A stretch of DNA of 64,000 bases from Henriciella mobilis (GCF_003576315.1 NZ_QWFZ01000032.1:1-64000), one strand, 5' to 3'. Shown: positions 19,069 through 28,305, counted from the stretch's first letter. The notes: a model not told the origin generated them from the letters alone. Numbers and translations are program-made.

Positions 19069-20445
19069 CTAGAATGCGACGGATGCGTAGAGCATGAAGT
19101 GAGACCAGGTCTCATCACCGCCCGTAAATTGTTTGGCGCCGTCGCCCGGCACCATCACAGCGGCTGCCGCCGACAGGAACAAGCGATCGGTCGCCTGCCA
19201 GTCGAGGAAGATATCGACTTCGTCTCCGAACGCCTCATCGTCCACACCGATCTGGCCAGGTTCATCCAGAGTGAAATTGAGCCAGGAAGCGGTCAGCGAC
19301 ACGGTGTCAGTCAGCGTGGCAGAGCCTTTGACCATATGGGTTTTCTGGTTGGAGTTCCCGAAAATCCAGTTGCCCGTGATCTCACCCTGATACCATTGGC
19401 CGTAATCGGTGAAGCCGTAGGCGAGCGGTACGAATTCTTCATTTTGCGGCGTCGACGGATCATCGCCTGTGACGACGGCGTAGCGATAGGTGATTGTCGG
19501 CTCAAACGGCAAGCTATCGAGCTTGTAGCGGCCTTGAAGGTAGCCGCCTTGGCCCTCATAGAAACCGGCCCCTTCCTGCAGGGCGTACTCGCCAGAAAAT
19601 GTTAACCGGTCAGAGACGTCAATCGCGGCGCGCACATCGTAGGTTTTCAGTTCCTCGGCTGTGTTTGCGGTGACCGGGTCATCAAAATGGGCAACTTCGA
19701 CATAGGTTGCGCCAATTGAGGCGCGCTCGGAGATGTCATACTCGGCATTGACCCCGCCGACATGCGCCTTGATACCGGCCCGGCCCGGATTGTTGCCAAG
19801 CCAGAACCCTTCCAGCAGCAGATCTCCTTGCTTCAGGCGAACGAGGCCGCTGCTGCGCGACGCCGAACGGGCACCCAGGTAGAAGCCGCCTCGGTCGCCG
19901 CCATCACGGCCACCATCCTTGATCAGGAAGCCGGTACCAATTTCATAGTCAAAATCGCCGCCGATGACCTCGAAGAAATCATCTTCGCCAAGTTCTGCCT
20001 TCCAGCCGACATAGAGCTTTTCGAGCGTCGCCTTGCCGGGGTCGCTGATCCCGGCGGCGAAACCTTCTGCGCTCTCGCCGTATGTCTTCGTCCCGACAGC
20101 AGACAGGCCGGCTGACAATTCCCCCCCAAATACATTTTTCAATGTCAGGTACAGTTGCGGCTCAACTGCGAACTCCGCCCATGTGCTTGTATCGACACCG
20201 ATGTTCGCTTCGGGCTCTCCAAACCAGGGATTGCTTTGCGCAAAAACGACTGTGGCTGCGTCGAGACCAACATCAATGGCGACAACGTCACTGTCGTAGA
20301 GATTGATCTGGGCCATGGCTGGAAGGGCCGCAACGCCGAGTCCAATAATTGACAGAAGCGCTGTTCTGCAGGCAGGGCCCCGGGGACAATGCGCACGCAC
20401 GTGTGAGTGAGGCGTATACGTGTCGGCCTTGAGGTTTCTCATCAT
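19069..20445 (-). CDS. Outer-membrane beta-barrel porin of the arginine operon
   Basis: About 458 residues. An N-terminal signal peptide ends ALPAMA-Q near residue 45, and the rest alternates in the way of a barrel, ending in MLYASVAF with a C-terminal Phe. The barrel holds many acidic residues (AELGEDDFFEVIGGDFDYE), which would suit uptake of a basic substrate such as arginine; that is inference. It resembles alginate-export-like or DUF-type porins in general shape. The start ATG at 20445 has GGAGAC before it. First gene of the arginine deiminase operon. Confidence 0.7.
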   Translation of the reverse strand: MMRNLKADTYTPHSHVRAHCPRGPACRTALLSIIGLGVAALPAMAQINLYDSDVVAIDVGLDAATVVFAQSNPWFGEPEANIGVDTSTWAEFAVEPQLYLTLKNVFGGELSAGLSAVGTKTYGESAEGFAAGISDPGKATLEKLYVGWKAELGEDDFFEVIGGDFDYEIGTGFLIKDGGRDGGDRGGFYLGARSASRSSGLVRLKQGDLLLEGFWLGNNPGRAGIKAHVGGVNAEYDISERASIGATYVEVAHFDDPVTANTAEELKTYDVRAAIDVSDRLTFSGEYALQEGAGFYEGQGGYLQGRYKLDSLPFEPTITYRYAVVTGDDPSTPQNEEFVPLAYGFTDYGQWYQGEITGNWIFGNSNQKTHMVKGSATLTDTVSLTASWLNFTLDEPGQIGVDDEAFGDEVDIFLDWQATDRLFLSAAAAVMVPGDGAKQFTGGDETWSHFMLYASVAF

Positions 20446-20569
20446 CGGTGTCTCCAATGCGCATGGGACCAAGCCTGCCGCAAATGGGAGCGATCAGCCT
20501 TTATGGTGATACGGCATGGACGCCACCTTCCCTCACTCATTACACCGGGAACTTACACAGCCGCCGTTT

Positions 20570-20597
20570 TTCAATACAGTTGAAACATTCAATACTG
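20570..20597. promoter_or_regulatory. Paired direct repeat in the divergent porin/methyltransferase promoter
   Basis: TTCAATACAG and TTCAATACTG, 9 of 10 bases identical, start 18 bp apart with TTGAAACA between. They lie 125 bp upstream of the arginine operon porin and 30 bp upstream of the methyltransferase. A dimeric regulator could bind here. The centre TTGAAACATTCAA is palindromic but 1 bp too short for an FNR box. Confidence 0.35.
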
Positions 20598-20626
20598 GCG
20601 GGTTTGCTCCGCTCTAGGGTCGGGTG

Positions 20627-21295
20627 ATGACCAAGTTACCAGCTCCTAACTACACGCCCGCACTCGGCCCTCATGGTTCGATAGAACTTTATGATCGCGC
20701 CATTGCTCTCCTGACCCGTGAGAAAACATGGCGAGCCAGGCTGCTCGTCGCTTTGGCCCCCAGAGGCGGAGAGACAATCATCGATATCGGCGCGGGCACT
20801 GCGAGCATGGCGTGTCTGATCAAAACAACGCAGCCTGGCATTCGCATGATCGCAATTGATCCGGACCCCGACATACGAACGATCGCCGAAGCGAAAGCGG
20901 TAAGAGCTGGAGCCGCTATCGAATTCGTAACCGCGATGGGCGACAAAAAGATTGACCACATTGTCCGGCCGGGAAGCGCGGACAAGATTCTGATCAGCCT
21001 CGTGCTCCACCAGTGCCCGGTCTCTGTTAAAACAAGTATCCTCGCAAACGCTTTTCGCCTCCTCAAACCCGGTGGCGAGTTGCTGATCGCTGATTACGGT
21101 CGGCAGCGCTCAATACCGATGAAGCTTGCTTTCAACCTGGTCCGCCTGACCGATGGCTATGCCGACACCAGAGCCAACAAGGACGGCCGGCTGCCCGAAT
21201 TCATGCGGGGTGCGGGATTTACGCATGCCAAAGAGCAGAGCGTCACGCTCACGCCGACCGGATCGATCTCCATCTATTCGGGCACCAAACCCTAG
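20627..21295 (+). CDS. Class I SAM-dependent methyltransferase
   Basis: A 222-residue protein. ETIIDIGAGTASMACLIK (~47-64) is the SAM-binding motif I, IAIDPD follows as motif II, ILISLVLHQCPV is motif IV and LLKPGGELLIADYG is the post-motif segment. It looks like a small-molecule methyltransferase of the UbiE/Methyltransf_25 kind; the substrate is not evident. A GTG codon directly before the ATG is an alternative start. It is transcribed away from the arginine operon. Confidence 0.85.
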   Translation: MTKLPAPNYTPALGPHGSIELYDRAIALLTREKTWRARLLVALAPRGGETIIDIGAGTASMACLIKTTQPGIRMIAIDPDPDIRTIAEAKAVRAGAAIEFVTAMGDKKIDHIVRPGSADKILISLVLHQCPVSVKTSILANAFRLLKPGGELLIADYGRQRSIPMKLAFNLVRLTDGYADTRANKDGRLPEFMRGAGFTHAKEQSVTLTPTGSISIYSGTKP

Positions 21296-21371
21296 GCTCA
21301 CTGCCAGGCGGTTTGGCGCCGCGACGTACCGATCTTGCAACGCACACGCCTCGGTCCACGCCATCACGGTT

Positions 21372-22409
21372 TCAATAGAGCGCCGATCCAATACCGAGGG
21401 CGGCATTGGTCTTCGCGATGGATTTTTGTGAATCTGTCGAAAGCCCTGTCAGCGCCCTGATCGCATCAATCGTTTCCGGGATGACGATCGCCTGATTGTC
21501 GACCATATAGGCATAAAAGAGTTCATTATTCTGAATCGTAACCAGGTCTTCCCAAAGAGCGACTTCGTATAGGTTGTCATTTGGACGTTTCAGGTCGGCC
21601 ATGAGTTCCTTGACACTGTTTATACCCGTCAGTCCGTCGTCCAGTCTGACCATGGCGATACGCGTCGAAGAGTGAAATGCCGCCAATACCTCCTCTCGGT
21701 CGGCGGCGCGCGACAGTTCAACGTTCCAATAATGCAGATGCGCAAGTGTTTCCGGCACCTTGACCGCCATCGTCACGACATCGAAATCCGGATCGACGCT
21801 TTGGGCATCCGGGCCTTGATGGCTTGGAATGCTTTGTTCCGGGACTAGCGTGTTCATGATGCCGCTCTGATGGCTTTCCCAGGGATCGGTGGCGCGGCGC
21901 AAAAGCGTGCCGCGCGCCTTTTTGAGCAAACCTGCCCGTTTCAGCGCGCCGAGCGTTCGAACAATCGACGTCGTGTTGCAGGAGACAATCCGCGTTTCAT
22001 ATCTGCCCACAGCGCTGTCAAAATTCGATTCGGCGACGAATGAGTGCTCGGTAAGGGCGTGGGGTTCGCCACCTTGTACAATGAATCTGAGCCCCCGCTT
22101 TCGGAAGAGAGCAACATTTCCGGTTGCAACATGTTTCGGTGTGCAATCGACGACAATATCTGCCTCGTCCAGGAGGTCATCCAAATTGCCTGACAGTACT
22201 ATACCCGCTTTGCTCATCGATGTGTGCGCCTTTGGGGTTGCCGCAAAGACTCGATAGCCTCGCTGGTTCGCGACACGCAGCCGCCAGTCAACAGATGTAT
22301 CAGCGATGCCTGCCAGCTGCATATCGTCCTGGCGTGTCACGGCATCGGCAACGCGTTTGCCGATGACACCGTAACCGTTTACGGCGACCCGGATTGACTT
22401 GTCAGACAT
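21372..22409 (-). CDS. gap: Type II (archaeal-type) glyceraldehyde-3-phosphate dehydrogenase
   Basis: Oxidises glyceraldehyde 3-phosphate to 1,3-bisphosphoglycerate with NAD(P). The 345 residues follow the archaeal class: VAVNGYGVIGKRVADAV at the N-terminus, IVVDCTPKHVATGN, and the active-site Cys in SCNTTSIVRTLGALKRAGLL. Bacterial type I enzymes have SNASCTTN and a different N-terminus, so this is a type II enzyme. Its start overlaps the end of the D-2-hydroxyacid dehydrogenase gene by 8 bp, so triose oxidation and reduction of the 2-oxoacid are coexpressed. Confidence 0.9.
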   Translation of the reverse strand: MSDKSIRVAVNGYGVIGKRVADAVTRQDDMQLAGIADTSVDWRLRVANQRGYRVFAATPKAHTSMSKAGIVLSGNLDDLLDEADIVVDCTPKHVATGNVALFRKRGLRFIVQGGEPHALTEHSFVAESNFDSAVGRYETRIVSCNTTSIVRTLGALKRAGLLKKARGTLLRRATDPWESHQSGIMNTLVPEQSIPSHQGPDAQSVDPDFDVVTMAVKVPETLAHLHYWNVELSRAADREEVLAAFHSSTRIAMVRLDDGLTGINSVKELMADLKRPNDNLYEVALWEDLVTIQNNELFYAYMVDNQAIVIPETIDAIRALTGLSTDSQKSIAKTNAALGIGSALY

Positions 22410-23442
22410 GCTCTTGCTCCTTCAGTGACAGATTTTTCTGCGTTGCGACCAGGTTTTGCGGCTCGCCCGCTAGATACGTCTTGATGTTCTTGATTGTGGT
22501 TTCGGCAATGCGGGCGATGGCTTCTCGCGTATTGAAAGCGGAGTGAGGTGTCACGATCACATTGGGCATTCGCAATAGAACCTGGTCGGCAACCAGGGTG
22601 CGCAGATCATCTCCGTCACAATCAACCGAACAGATCAGCTCTGCCTCTTCGCGAAGCATGGGTTCATCAGGCAGGACGTCAAGTCCGGCCGCCGCCACCT
22701 TTCCGCTCTTTAAAGCCTCGATGAGCGCATGGCTATCGACCACGTCGCCGCGCGCCGTGTTGATGATTACGACACCGTCCTTCATGCGCATGAAGGCGTC
22801 CGCAGATAGGAGATGACGGGTCTGAGGCGTGGACGGCACGTGCAGGGATATTATGTCTGCGGTCGTTAGGAGGTCGTCAAAAGTCCGATAAGAAAAGCCC
22901 TCGCGCGTCGCAAAATCGGAATCCGGCACGATGTCAAATGCACAAACATGCATGCCAAACCCGTGAGCAATGCGGACAACATGCCGCCCGATGGCGCCGG
23001 TGCCCACCAGGCCTAGTGTCTTACCGGCGAGATCGAAGCCCGTCAGTCCGGCAGGAGAGAATGGCCCTGAGCGAGCGCGCTCCACCGCCTCGAGCAAGCG
23101 ATGGCTGAGTGCAAGGAGGAGGGCGAAGACATGTTCGGCGACGGTATTTTCGCCATAGACCGGCACATTGCAGACACGAATGCCGCGTTCGGCGCACAGG
23201 GCGGTGTCAATGTGGTCAAATCCTGTCGATCGCGTCGCGATCAATTTGAGCGCTGGCAGCTGATCCAGAACCGCACGATCGATGGCCGAATTTATGAAGG
23301 TGGAAACAATTTCGGCATCAACGAAGGCGCCGGCATTTCCGGCCGAGAGAGCTTCATCTGTCAGTCTCAGACTGTTGCCTGGCTTCAGACTGTCAAACGT
23401 TGCCGCGTCTCGCGGCTCTATTTCGAAAAACGCAATTTGCAT
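22402..23442 (-). CDS. D-2-hydroxyacid dehydrogenase, probably fermentative D-lactate dehydrogenase
   Basis: 346 residues. The NAD-binding motif is GLVGTGAIGRHVVRIAHGFG (~150-169). The catalytic set of the family is present: Arg in INTARGDVVD, Glu in LDVLPDEPM and His in VIVTPHSAFNTREA. ATRSTGFDHIDTALCAERGI and VCNVPVYGENTVAEH resemble D-lactate dehydrogenase (LdhA). It would recycle NADH by reducing pyruvate. The start at 23442 fits the usual N-terminus (MQIAFFEIEPRD); the frame is open to 23625 but the added 61 residues look non-homologous. Confidence 0.87.
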   Translation of the reverse strand: MQIAFFEIEPRDAATFDSLKPGNSLRLTDEALSAGNAGAFVDAEIVSTFINSAIDRAVLDQLPALKLIATRSTGFDHIDTALCAERGIRVCNVPVYGENTVAEHVFALLLALSHRLLEAVERARSGPFSPAGLTGFDLAGKTLGLVGTGAIGRHVVRIAHGFGMHVCAFDIVPDSDFATREGFSYRTFDDLLTTADIISLHVPSTPQTRHLLSADAFMRMKDGVVIINTARGDVVDSHALIEALKSGKVAAAGLDVLPDEPMLREEAELICSVDCDGDDLRTLVADQVLLRMPNVIVTPHSAFNTREAIARIAETTIKNIKTYLAGEPQNLVATQKNLSLKEQEHV

Positions 23443-23743
23443 CACTCTGAACCATGCTCCTCGATGGCGACAACCTGTACGAAACTGAAGCCGGGCCGCC
23501 GCGGATTCAGCGCGTTCTTTCGCAGAGGCAACCCAGGCGATCGGGGGCCTTCCCGGTGCGAACTGGCTCATTTGGCTCAAAGTAAATGACGGTTTTTTCC
23601 GACGCCTGTGCTCAGCATGTTTCATGAAAGACTAATACAGATACGCGGCAGTGGTCCGGCGCACTCATACGCAGACGAAATTCTTCACGAGGCATGATGC
23701 TGCGCAGAACTGATCACCAGCCCCCATCGCGGGAAAAGCGCTC
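23443..23743. other. Divergent intergenic region between the D-2-hydroxyacid dehydrogenase and nhaA
   Basis: About 300 bp holding the promoters of both genes. I find no FNR-type box, repeat or RNA gene in it. The dehydrogenase frame stays open as far as 23625, so part of this region could be a coding extension, but it reads as non-homologous. Confidence 0.4.
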
Positions 23744-25078
23744 TTGGTTTCATACAACGCGAATAGTTTGCGCTTGTCAGGATACCTTGATCTATTGACG
23801 GCCTGGCCAAGGGGTGAACCCCAACCAGACGTATCTGACTGTGTGGATAAAGCCCCTTTCATTCCAGATCCGAAGGCAGCCACCGCAGACGCCGGCCATC
23901 TGCCTGCCGATTCAAGCGCGTCGACACGGCATGCTGCGCTTGCCGTTTTCGCAGCCATGTCCATCGCTTTTATCTGGGTTAATTCTCCGGCTGTTGGGAC
24001 CTACGATTTTATCCATCATACGCCTTTCTCGATTCAACTCGGAGAGGTCGGGCTGTCCAAACCACTTGTCGATTGGATCAATGAGGGCCTGATGGTCTTC
24101 TTCTTCTTTGCGGTCGGGCTCGAAATCAAACGAGAAGTTTTGGTCGGCGACCTTGCATCGCCGCGCAGGATCGCCCTTCCCGCGATTGGCGCACTGGGCG
24201 GTATGCTCGCCCCTGCTGCAATCTATCTGATGTTCAATGCGGGTAATCCGGACACCGAACATGGCTGGGCGGTACCGGTCGCGACCGATATTGTACTCGC
24301 ACTCGCCGTCTTGTCGGTACTTGGTGCCCGCGTTCCGGCCAGTCTGAAAGTCTTCCTGATGGCGCTCGCCGTATTCGATGATTTCGGAACGCTGGCTGTC
24401 ATCGCGCTCTTCTATACTGAGGGGGTGAGCCTCGTCTCGCTGACTATGGCTGGTTTCGGCCTTGCCGTCCTGATCGGGTTCAACCGAATGCGCATTTCAA
24501 ATATGACGCCCTATGTCCTGATAGGCATATTTGTGTGGGTCGCGGTTCTGGAATCAGGCGTGCATGCGACCATTGCCGGTGTCCTCGTGGCCTGGACCAT
24601 TCCGCTTACAATCAATGGGCGCCCCGTACTTGCGGTCATCGAAGCGGGCATGAAGCCATGGGTCGCTTATGGGGTTGTCCCGATCTTCGCCTTTTTCAAC
24701 TCCGGCATTCACTTGGCGGGCATAACGCCATCCTCCCTGCTCGGACCCGCCAGCCTCGGCGCCGGGCTGGGCCTTTTCCTTGGCAAGCCGCTTGGTGTAT
24801 TTGGTGCGGCCAGCCTGGCTGTCTGGAGTGGGTTAGGCAAACGACCTTTCGGCGTCAGCTGGCTGCATTTGCTCGGCGCGTCCTTTCTGGCGGGGGTTGG
24901 GTTTACAATCAGCCTGTTCGTGGCGGCGCTCGCATTCGATAGTCCAACCGCTTTGCAAGGGGTCACTTTGAGTGTGATCATCGGGTCCACGCTTTCGGCG
25001 GTGACCGGGCTTGGCCTGCTTGCTGCCGCCAGACAAAGGCTCCAGCCACTCAGACCCGATGAGACATTCGCTCGATGA
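23744..25078 (+). CDS. nhaA: NhaA-type sodium/proton antiporter
   Basis: Exchanges internal Na+ for external protons. The core of about 390 residues matches NhaA: GLMVFFFFAVGLEIKREVL, GWAVPVATDIVLALAVLSVLG, and VFDDFGTLAVIALFYTEG with the transport Asp pair, then FFNSGIHL. The N-terminal ~55 residues before RHAALAVFAAM look unlike the family. The true start is uncertain: TTG at 23744 follows GGGAAAAG, while GTG at 23843 is an alternative. In this setting it may help pH balance during fermentation. Confidence 0.9.
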   Translation: MVSYNANSLRLSGYLDLLTAWPRGEPQPDVSDCVDKAPFIPDPKAATADAGHLPADSSASTRHAALAVFAAMSIAFIWVNSPAVGTYDFIHHTPFSIQLGEVGLSKPLVDWINEGLMVFFFFAVGLEIKREVLVGDLASPRRIALPAIGALGGMLAPAAIYLMFNAGNPDTEHGWAVPVATDIVLALAVLSVLGARVPASLKVFLMALAVFDDFGTLAVIALFYTEGVSLVSLTMAGFGLAVLIGFNRMRISNMTPYVLIGIFVWVAVLESGVHATIAGVLVAWTIPLTINGRPVLAVIEAGMKPWVAYGVVPIFAFFNSGIHLAGITPSSLLGPASLGAGLGLFLGKPLGVFGAASLAVWSGLGKRPFGVSWLHLLGASFLAGVGFTISLFVAALAFDSPTALQGVTLSVIIGSTLSAVTGLGLLAAARQRLQPLRPDETFAR

Positions 25079-25571
25079 TAATGTTGCTGGTGCGCCCTTA
25101 CTGGCCATTTGCGGCGATGCCAATCGTGTTGCCACCCAATTGGCGTCCCCACCGATGAAGACCTCGTACGGCTGAGCCGGATGCGGTCGCAGGCGTTCAA
25201 ATCGACCACACAATCACCTGAAATATTTGGACCGCTTGCAAGCCAGGATACACCGACCTGCCAGCTGGGATAGAAACGATATCCGAATATTGGGCGCAAT
25301 CCTGCAATGATTCCTTAGGTGGCGTCGCCTTCGACTTGGCACGTTCACTCCGAGGGCGCGAACGGCTGCGGTCCCAGCCTCGTGAGTGAGTCTAGAATGG
25401 GTCTCGCAATGTCGCGGAAGCGCCTGCGGGCTGGACGTCTTGTTTCGTTTAGCTGCAAAAAAACTGAAACGTGTAATGCGCGGCCAAGGTCTGCGTCTGT
25501 TCGTCTTGCAGTCCTATTGGCTGCGATGTGGCTCGGACGGCGAACCACATCACAATACAGGAAAGTTTAAG
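25079..25571. other. 493-bp gene-poor stretch
   Basis: No convincing gene here. Several short frames exist on both strands (for example a minus frame beginning near 25299 with FGYRFYPSWQVGVSW), but none has a ribosome site or recognisable family. It may hold the decayed end of a former gene plus the promoter of the small membrane protein at 25572. Confidence 0.4.
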
Positions 25572-25904
25572 ATGAACTCTCACCAAAGTCCCCGCCGGCA
25601 AACTTCCGATGGCTCAAGCCACTCCTCCCACACTTTACCCAAGGTCTTGACCTGCGTCATATCCAGCCTTGGGATTGGCCTGTTTGGCGTGGGACTAGGT
25701 GCAATCGTGGCACCTTATATCGCAGAAACCGCTGCGCTGATTGCCCTTCTCGGACTGACGGTTCACCTTGTCGCCTTGATCCGCAGCGTTCGCCACAGAC
25801 GCCCAGGCATATCCGATCAGCAACTTTGGCTCACAGCAATCTATCTAAGCTGCTGGACCATACTGATCGTGCTCACTTTACGCCTGTTTAAGGTTTGGTT
25901 TTGA
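25572..25904 (+). CDS. Small two- or three-span membrane protein of unknown function
   Basis: 110 residues: a polar, Ser/His-rich N-terminus (~1-24), then hydrophobic segments at ~26-45, 50-68 and 86-105. The start follows AGGAAAG by 7 bp; the longer in-frame extension is Cys- and Arg-rich and unlikely. I do not recognise a family. It is convergent with the DUF47 gene. Confidence 0.5.
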   Translation: MNSHQSPRRQTSDGSSHSSHTLPKVLTCVISSLGIGLFGVGLGAIVAPYIAETAALIALLGLTVHLVALIRSVRHRRPGISDQQLWLTAIYLSCWTILIVLTLRLFKVWF

Positions 25905-26086
25905 TGGATCCTGGGCAATTGATACCTCATTGAAGGAATACGGAGCGGCCATGACGAGGCGTTCAAAGTTGACGAGAAAGAGTGATTGCGCGCGTCTTTC
26001 GCTGAATGTCGCGTCTGCTTGCGGGCGGCAAAGTCCAAAAAGCGCAAGGGGATTGGTTTGAGCCAGGATATCAGGGACCGACAATA

Positions 26087-26857
26087 TCAGGCGGATTTGA
26101 CGGTAATATCGTGCAGAATATCGCCGGCATGCGCAAAGTGATCGGCCGCATTTGAGAGGTGGCGATAAATTTCCCGACGCTTGAGCGTCTCCATGACAAA
26201 GGAAACCCCTTTCAGGACAGAGTCGCAGCTCGCCTTATCGTCCGGTTCGAGCAAAGGTCGTAAATCCTCACTGAGGTCCTTGCGTCGCGCCGCCAAATCG
26301 TTGGCATAATGCTGCGGGCTGAATAATTCGGCTATCGCTCGCCGATAGACTTTCTCAACGTGACGCTCGGTCTTGCGAACAGCGTTTGCGGCGCGTTCCG
26401 CTTCCCCCGGATTGGTTTTCAGAACACTGAATCCGCGTTGCAGTGATCTGGCGCCCTGCAGCAGCAAGTCAGCCATTTCAGCCATAGGCTTGTCGGGGCT
26501 CACTCCAAGAACATCCATCTCCCACACCGAGGTTTTGGCATAGTTGAGCCCATCATCGATAGCGGTAATCGCGCGGTAGATGTCTTCACGATCATAGGGC
26601 GTTGCGAAGGAACGGTTCAGTATATCGATGTTTCTTGCTTTCAAACTGTCGCCTTCGTGTTCGAGCTGGCGAACCCTGTCGGCAGCGGCTTGGTCCCCCG
26701 TCATCATGAATTCAGCAAAAACCTCCATCCCCTGCACGACGAGTTCACATTGATCATTGAGCAACTGATGAAAATCTGGCGTGCGCGGAAACAGTCCGTT
26801 CAAAATCCGAACAAGGCTCGGAGGACGCTTAACGTCACCTGGGCGTTTCGACATCAT
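26087..26857 (-). CDS. DUF47/PhoU-like phosphate transport regulator
   Basis: A 256-residue, mostly helical cytoplasmic protein. FPRTPDFHQLLNDQCELVVQGMEVFAEF opens like the TIGR00153/DUF47 family, and LEHEGDSLKARNIDILNRSFATPYDREDIYRA is the metal-binding ExxxD core shared with PhoU. These proteins pair with PiT carriers, as here, where the PiT stop is 33 bp upstream. It is thought to control phosphate uptake by the partner. Confidence 0.88.
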   Translation of the reverse strand: MMSKRPGDVKRPPSLVRILNGLFPRTPDFHQLLNDQCELVVQGMEVFAEFMMTGDQAAADRVRQLEHEGDSLKARNIDILNRSFATPYDREDIYRAITAIDDGLNYAKTSVWEMDVLGVSPDKPMAEMADLLLQGARSLQRGFSVLKTNPGEAERAANAVRKTERHVEKVYRRAIAELFSPQHYANDLAARRKDLSEDLRPLLEPDDKASCDSVLKGVSFVMETLKRREIYRHLSNAADHFAHAGDILHDITVKSA

Positions 26858-26890
26858 ACTTCCTTTCTCGCGTGCCCCGAGGGCGTCCTG

Positions 26891-27931
26891 CTAAACGATT
26901 GCGCCAAGCGCTTGCATAAGAAGATACAGCGCGATCGATATCGCGGCTGCACCGGGCATGGTAATCAGCCAGGCGCCTATGATGTGCTGCGCCGTGCCCC
27001 AGCGGACCGACTTTGGACGCTCAGATGCACCGATGCCCATTATGGACGTGCTCACGACCTGAGTGGTTGAAACCGGCGCGCCCGTCATGGACGCGGCCAG
27101 AATCAGGCTTGCCGATGCAAGCTGGGCATCAAGCGCATGAATGGGTCTGACTTTGTAGATCCCGAAGCCGAGCGTTCGAACGATCCGCCAACCACCTGAA
27201 AACGTGCCCAAAGTGATGGAAGTTGCGCTTGCGAGGATCACCCAAATCGGCACGGTGAACTCTGCATTGACGCCGCTGATCACAAGTAACATGGCGATAA
27301 TCCCCATCCCCTTTTGAGCGTCATTCGTACCATGAGAAAAGGCGAGCGCTGCGGTCGCCACCCATTGAAATCCGCGCAAGTTACGATTGACGGCCGGACG
27401 AGCGCCGCGCAGCGCAAATCTTACCAAGCGGTGGATAATCCAGCCGAACAGAAATCCGAGGACTGGCGAAATAAGCAGCGCACCCAGGACCTTGGTGACG
27501 CCGCTCACGCGCCCTGCGTTCAACTCGGACATCCCCCATACGACATGCTCTGGTCCGGCAGAAACCAGCACAGCCCCAACCAGACCGCCTACGAGCGCTT
27601 GAGAAGAGGATGCTGGCAGTCCGAACCACCAGGTAATTAAATTCCACCCGATTGCGCCCCCCAAGCCTGAAAGCACAATCGTGAGCGACGCGATATTCTG
27701 TAGATCAGTGACATCAATAAAGTTGCCGATCGTATTGGCAACGGCTGTTCCACCCAGAACAGGGCCAAGAAAGGTGAATACGGACACAAGTATCGCGGCT
27801 TGTATTGGCGTTGCTGCTCGCGAGGCGACAATTGTGGCAAGCATATTCGCGGCGTCCTGGAGGCCATTGGTATAATCATAGGCCAGCACGATCAGAATTC
27901 CGGCGATCAACAAGACAAGAGTGTTGGTCAT
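26891..27931 (-). CDS. pit: PiT-family inorganic phosphate transporter
   Basis: Low-affinity phosphate (metal-phosphate) symporter of the inner membrane. The 346 residues carry both PiT signature repeats: DYTNGLQDAANMLATIVASR (~19-38) and FSHGTNDAQKGMGIIAM (~205-221), with about ten spans. The usual GANDxAN of the first repeat is changed to GLQDAAN. The start at 27931 gives a normal N-terminus. It is cotranscribed with DUF47. Phosphate supply fits the neighbouring polyphosphate kinase. Confidence 0.92.
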   Translation of the reverse strand: MTNTLVLLIAGILIVLAYDYTNGLQDAANMLATIVASRAATPIQAAILVSVFTFLGPVLGGTAVANTIGNFIDVTDLQNIASLTIVLSGLGGAIGWNLITWWFGLPASSSQALVGGLVGAVLVSAGPEHVVWGMSELNAGRVSGVTKVLGALLISPVLGFLFGWIIHRLVRFALRGARPAVNRNLRGFQWVATAALAFSHGTNDAQKGMGIIAMLLVISGVNAEFTVPIWVILASATSITLGTFSGGWRIVRTLGFGIYKVRPIHALDAQLASASLILAASMTGAPVSTTQVVSTSIMGIGASERPKSVRWGTAQHIIGAWLITMPGAAAISIALYLLMQALGAIV

Positions 27932-28034
27932 CGACCCGCCCGCAGGATTTAAGAGACTGAAGACACAGCAGCTGCGCTGCGCACACGCCACAATCGCTTC
28001 CCTGTCGCGGGTTCGTTTGGCCGGGAGAGACAGC

Positions 28035-28247
28035 TCATTCTGCGGCAGTCAACCGGATCTGGCGATCGTCGCAAGATCTCGATTTGGTCAGGCCGAGATC
28101 TATGCGCGCCAGTGTCCGGCGAAGTCGCACAGCTTCTGGTGTATGGCCGTCCCCGCGACGTTCCAGCTTTGCCAGTTTCTCCCGGAAGATTGGCACATAG
28201 ACCATGATGACTGGTCGCCCGTCACATTGATCCTGACTGTCTGTCAT
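28035..28247 (-). CDS. Small hypothetical protein, 70 residues
   Basis: Starts at the ATG with a perfect AGGAGG 7 bp upstream, the best ribosome site in the area, instead of an in-frame codon 72 bp earlier. The sequence is basic, with IMVYVPIFREKLAKLERRGDG and RLRRTLARIDLGLTKS. No family recognised. An FNR-type box is 59 bp upstream (28306-28319), so it may be induced without oxygen. The PiT gene follows about 100 bp downstream. Confidence 0.55.
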   Translation of the reverse strand: MTDSQDQCDGRPVIMVYVPIFREKLAKLERRGDGHTPEAVRLRRTLARIDLGLTKSRSCDDRQIRLTAAE

Positions 28248-28305
28248 CTGGCGGCCTCCTGGTCGGCGATCGACGCGGAAAACGGATTGTCGCGTCTGCG
28301 ATAGG

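Noticed and set aside
20581-20593. TTGAAACATTCAA as an FNR box for the arginine operon
   Set aside because: 13 bp with a 3-bp centre; FNR needs TTGAT-N4-ATCAA. Kept only as part of the direct repeat.
24833-25213. Minus frame starting MCGRFERLRP, like the start of SRAP/YedK proteins
   Set aside because: After the first six residues nothing fits the SRAP domain, and most of it lies antisense to nhaA.
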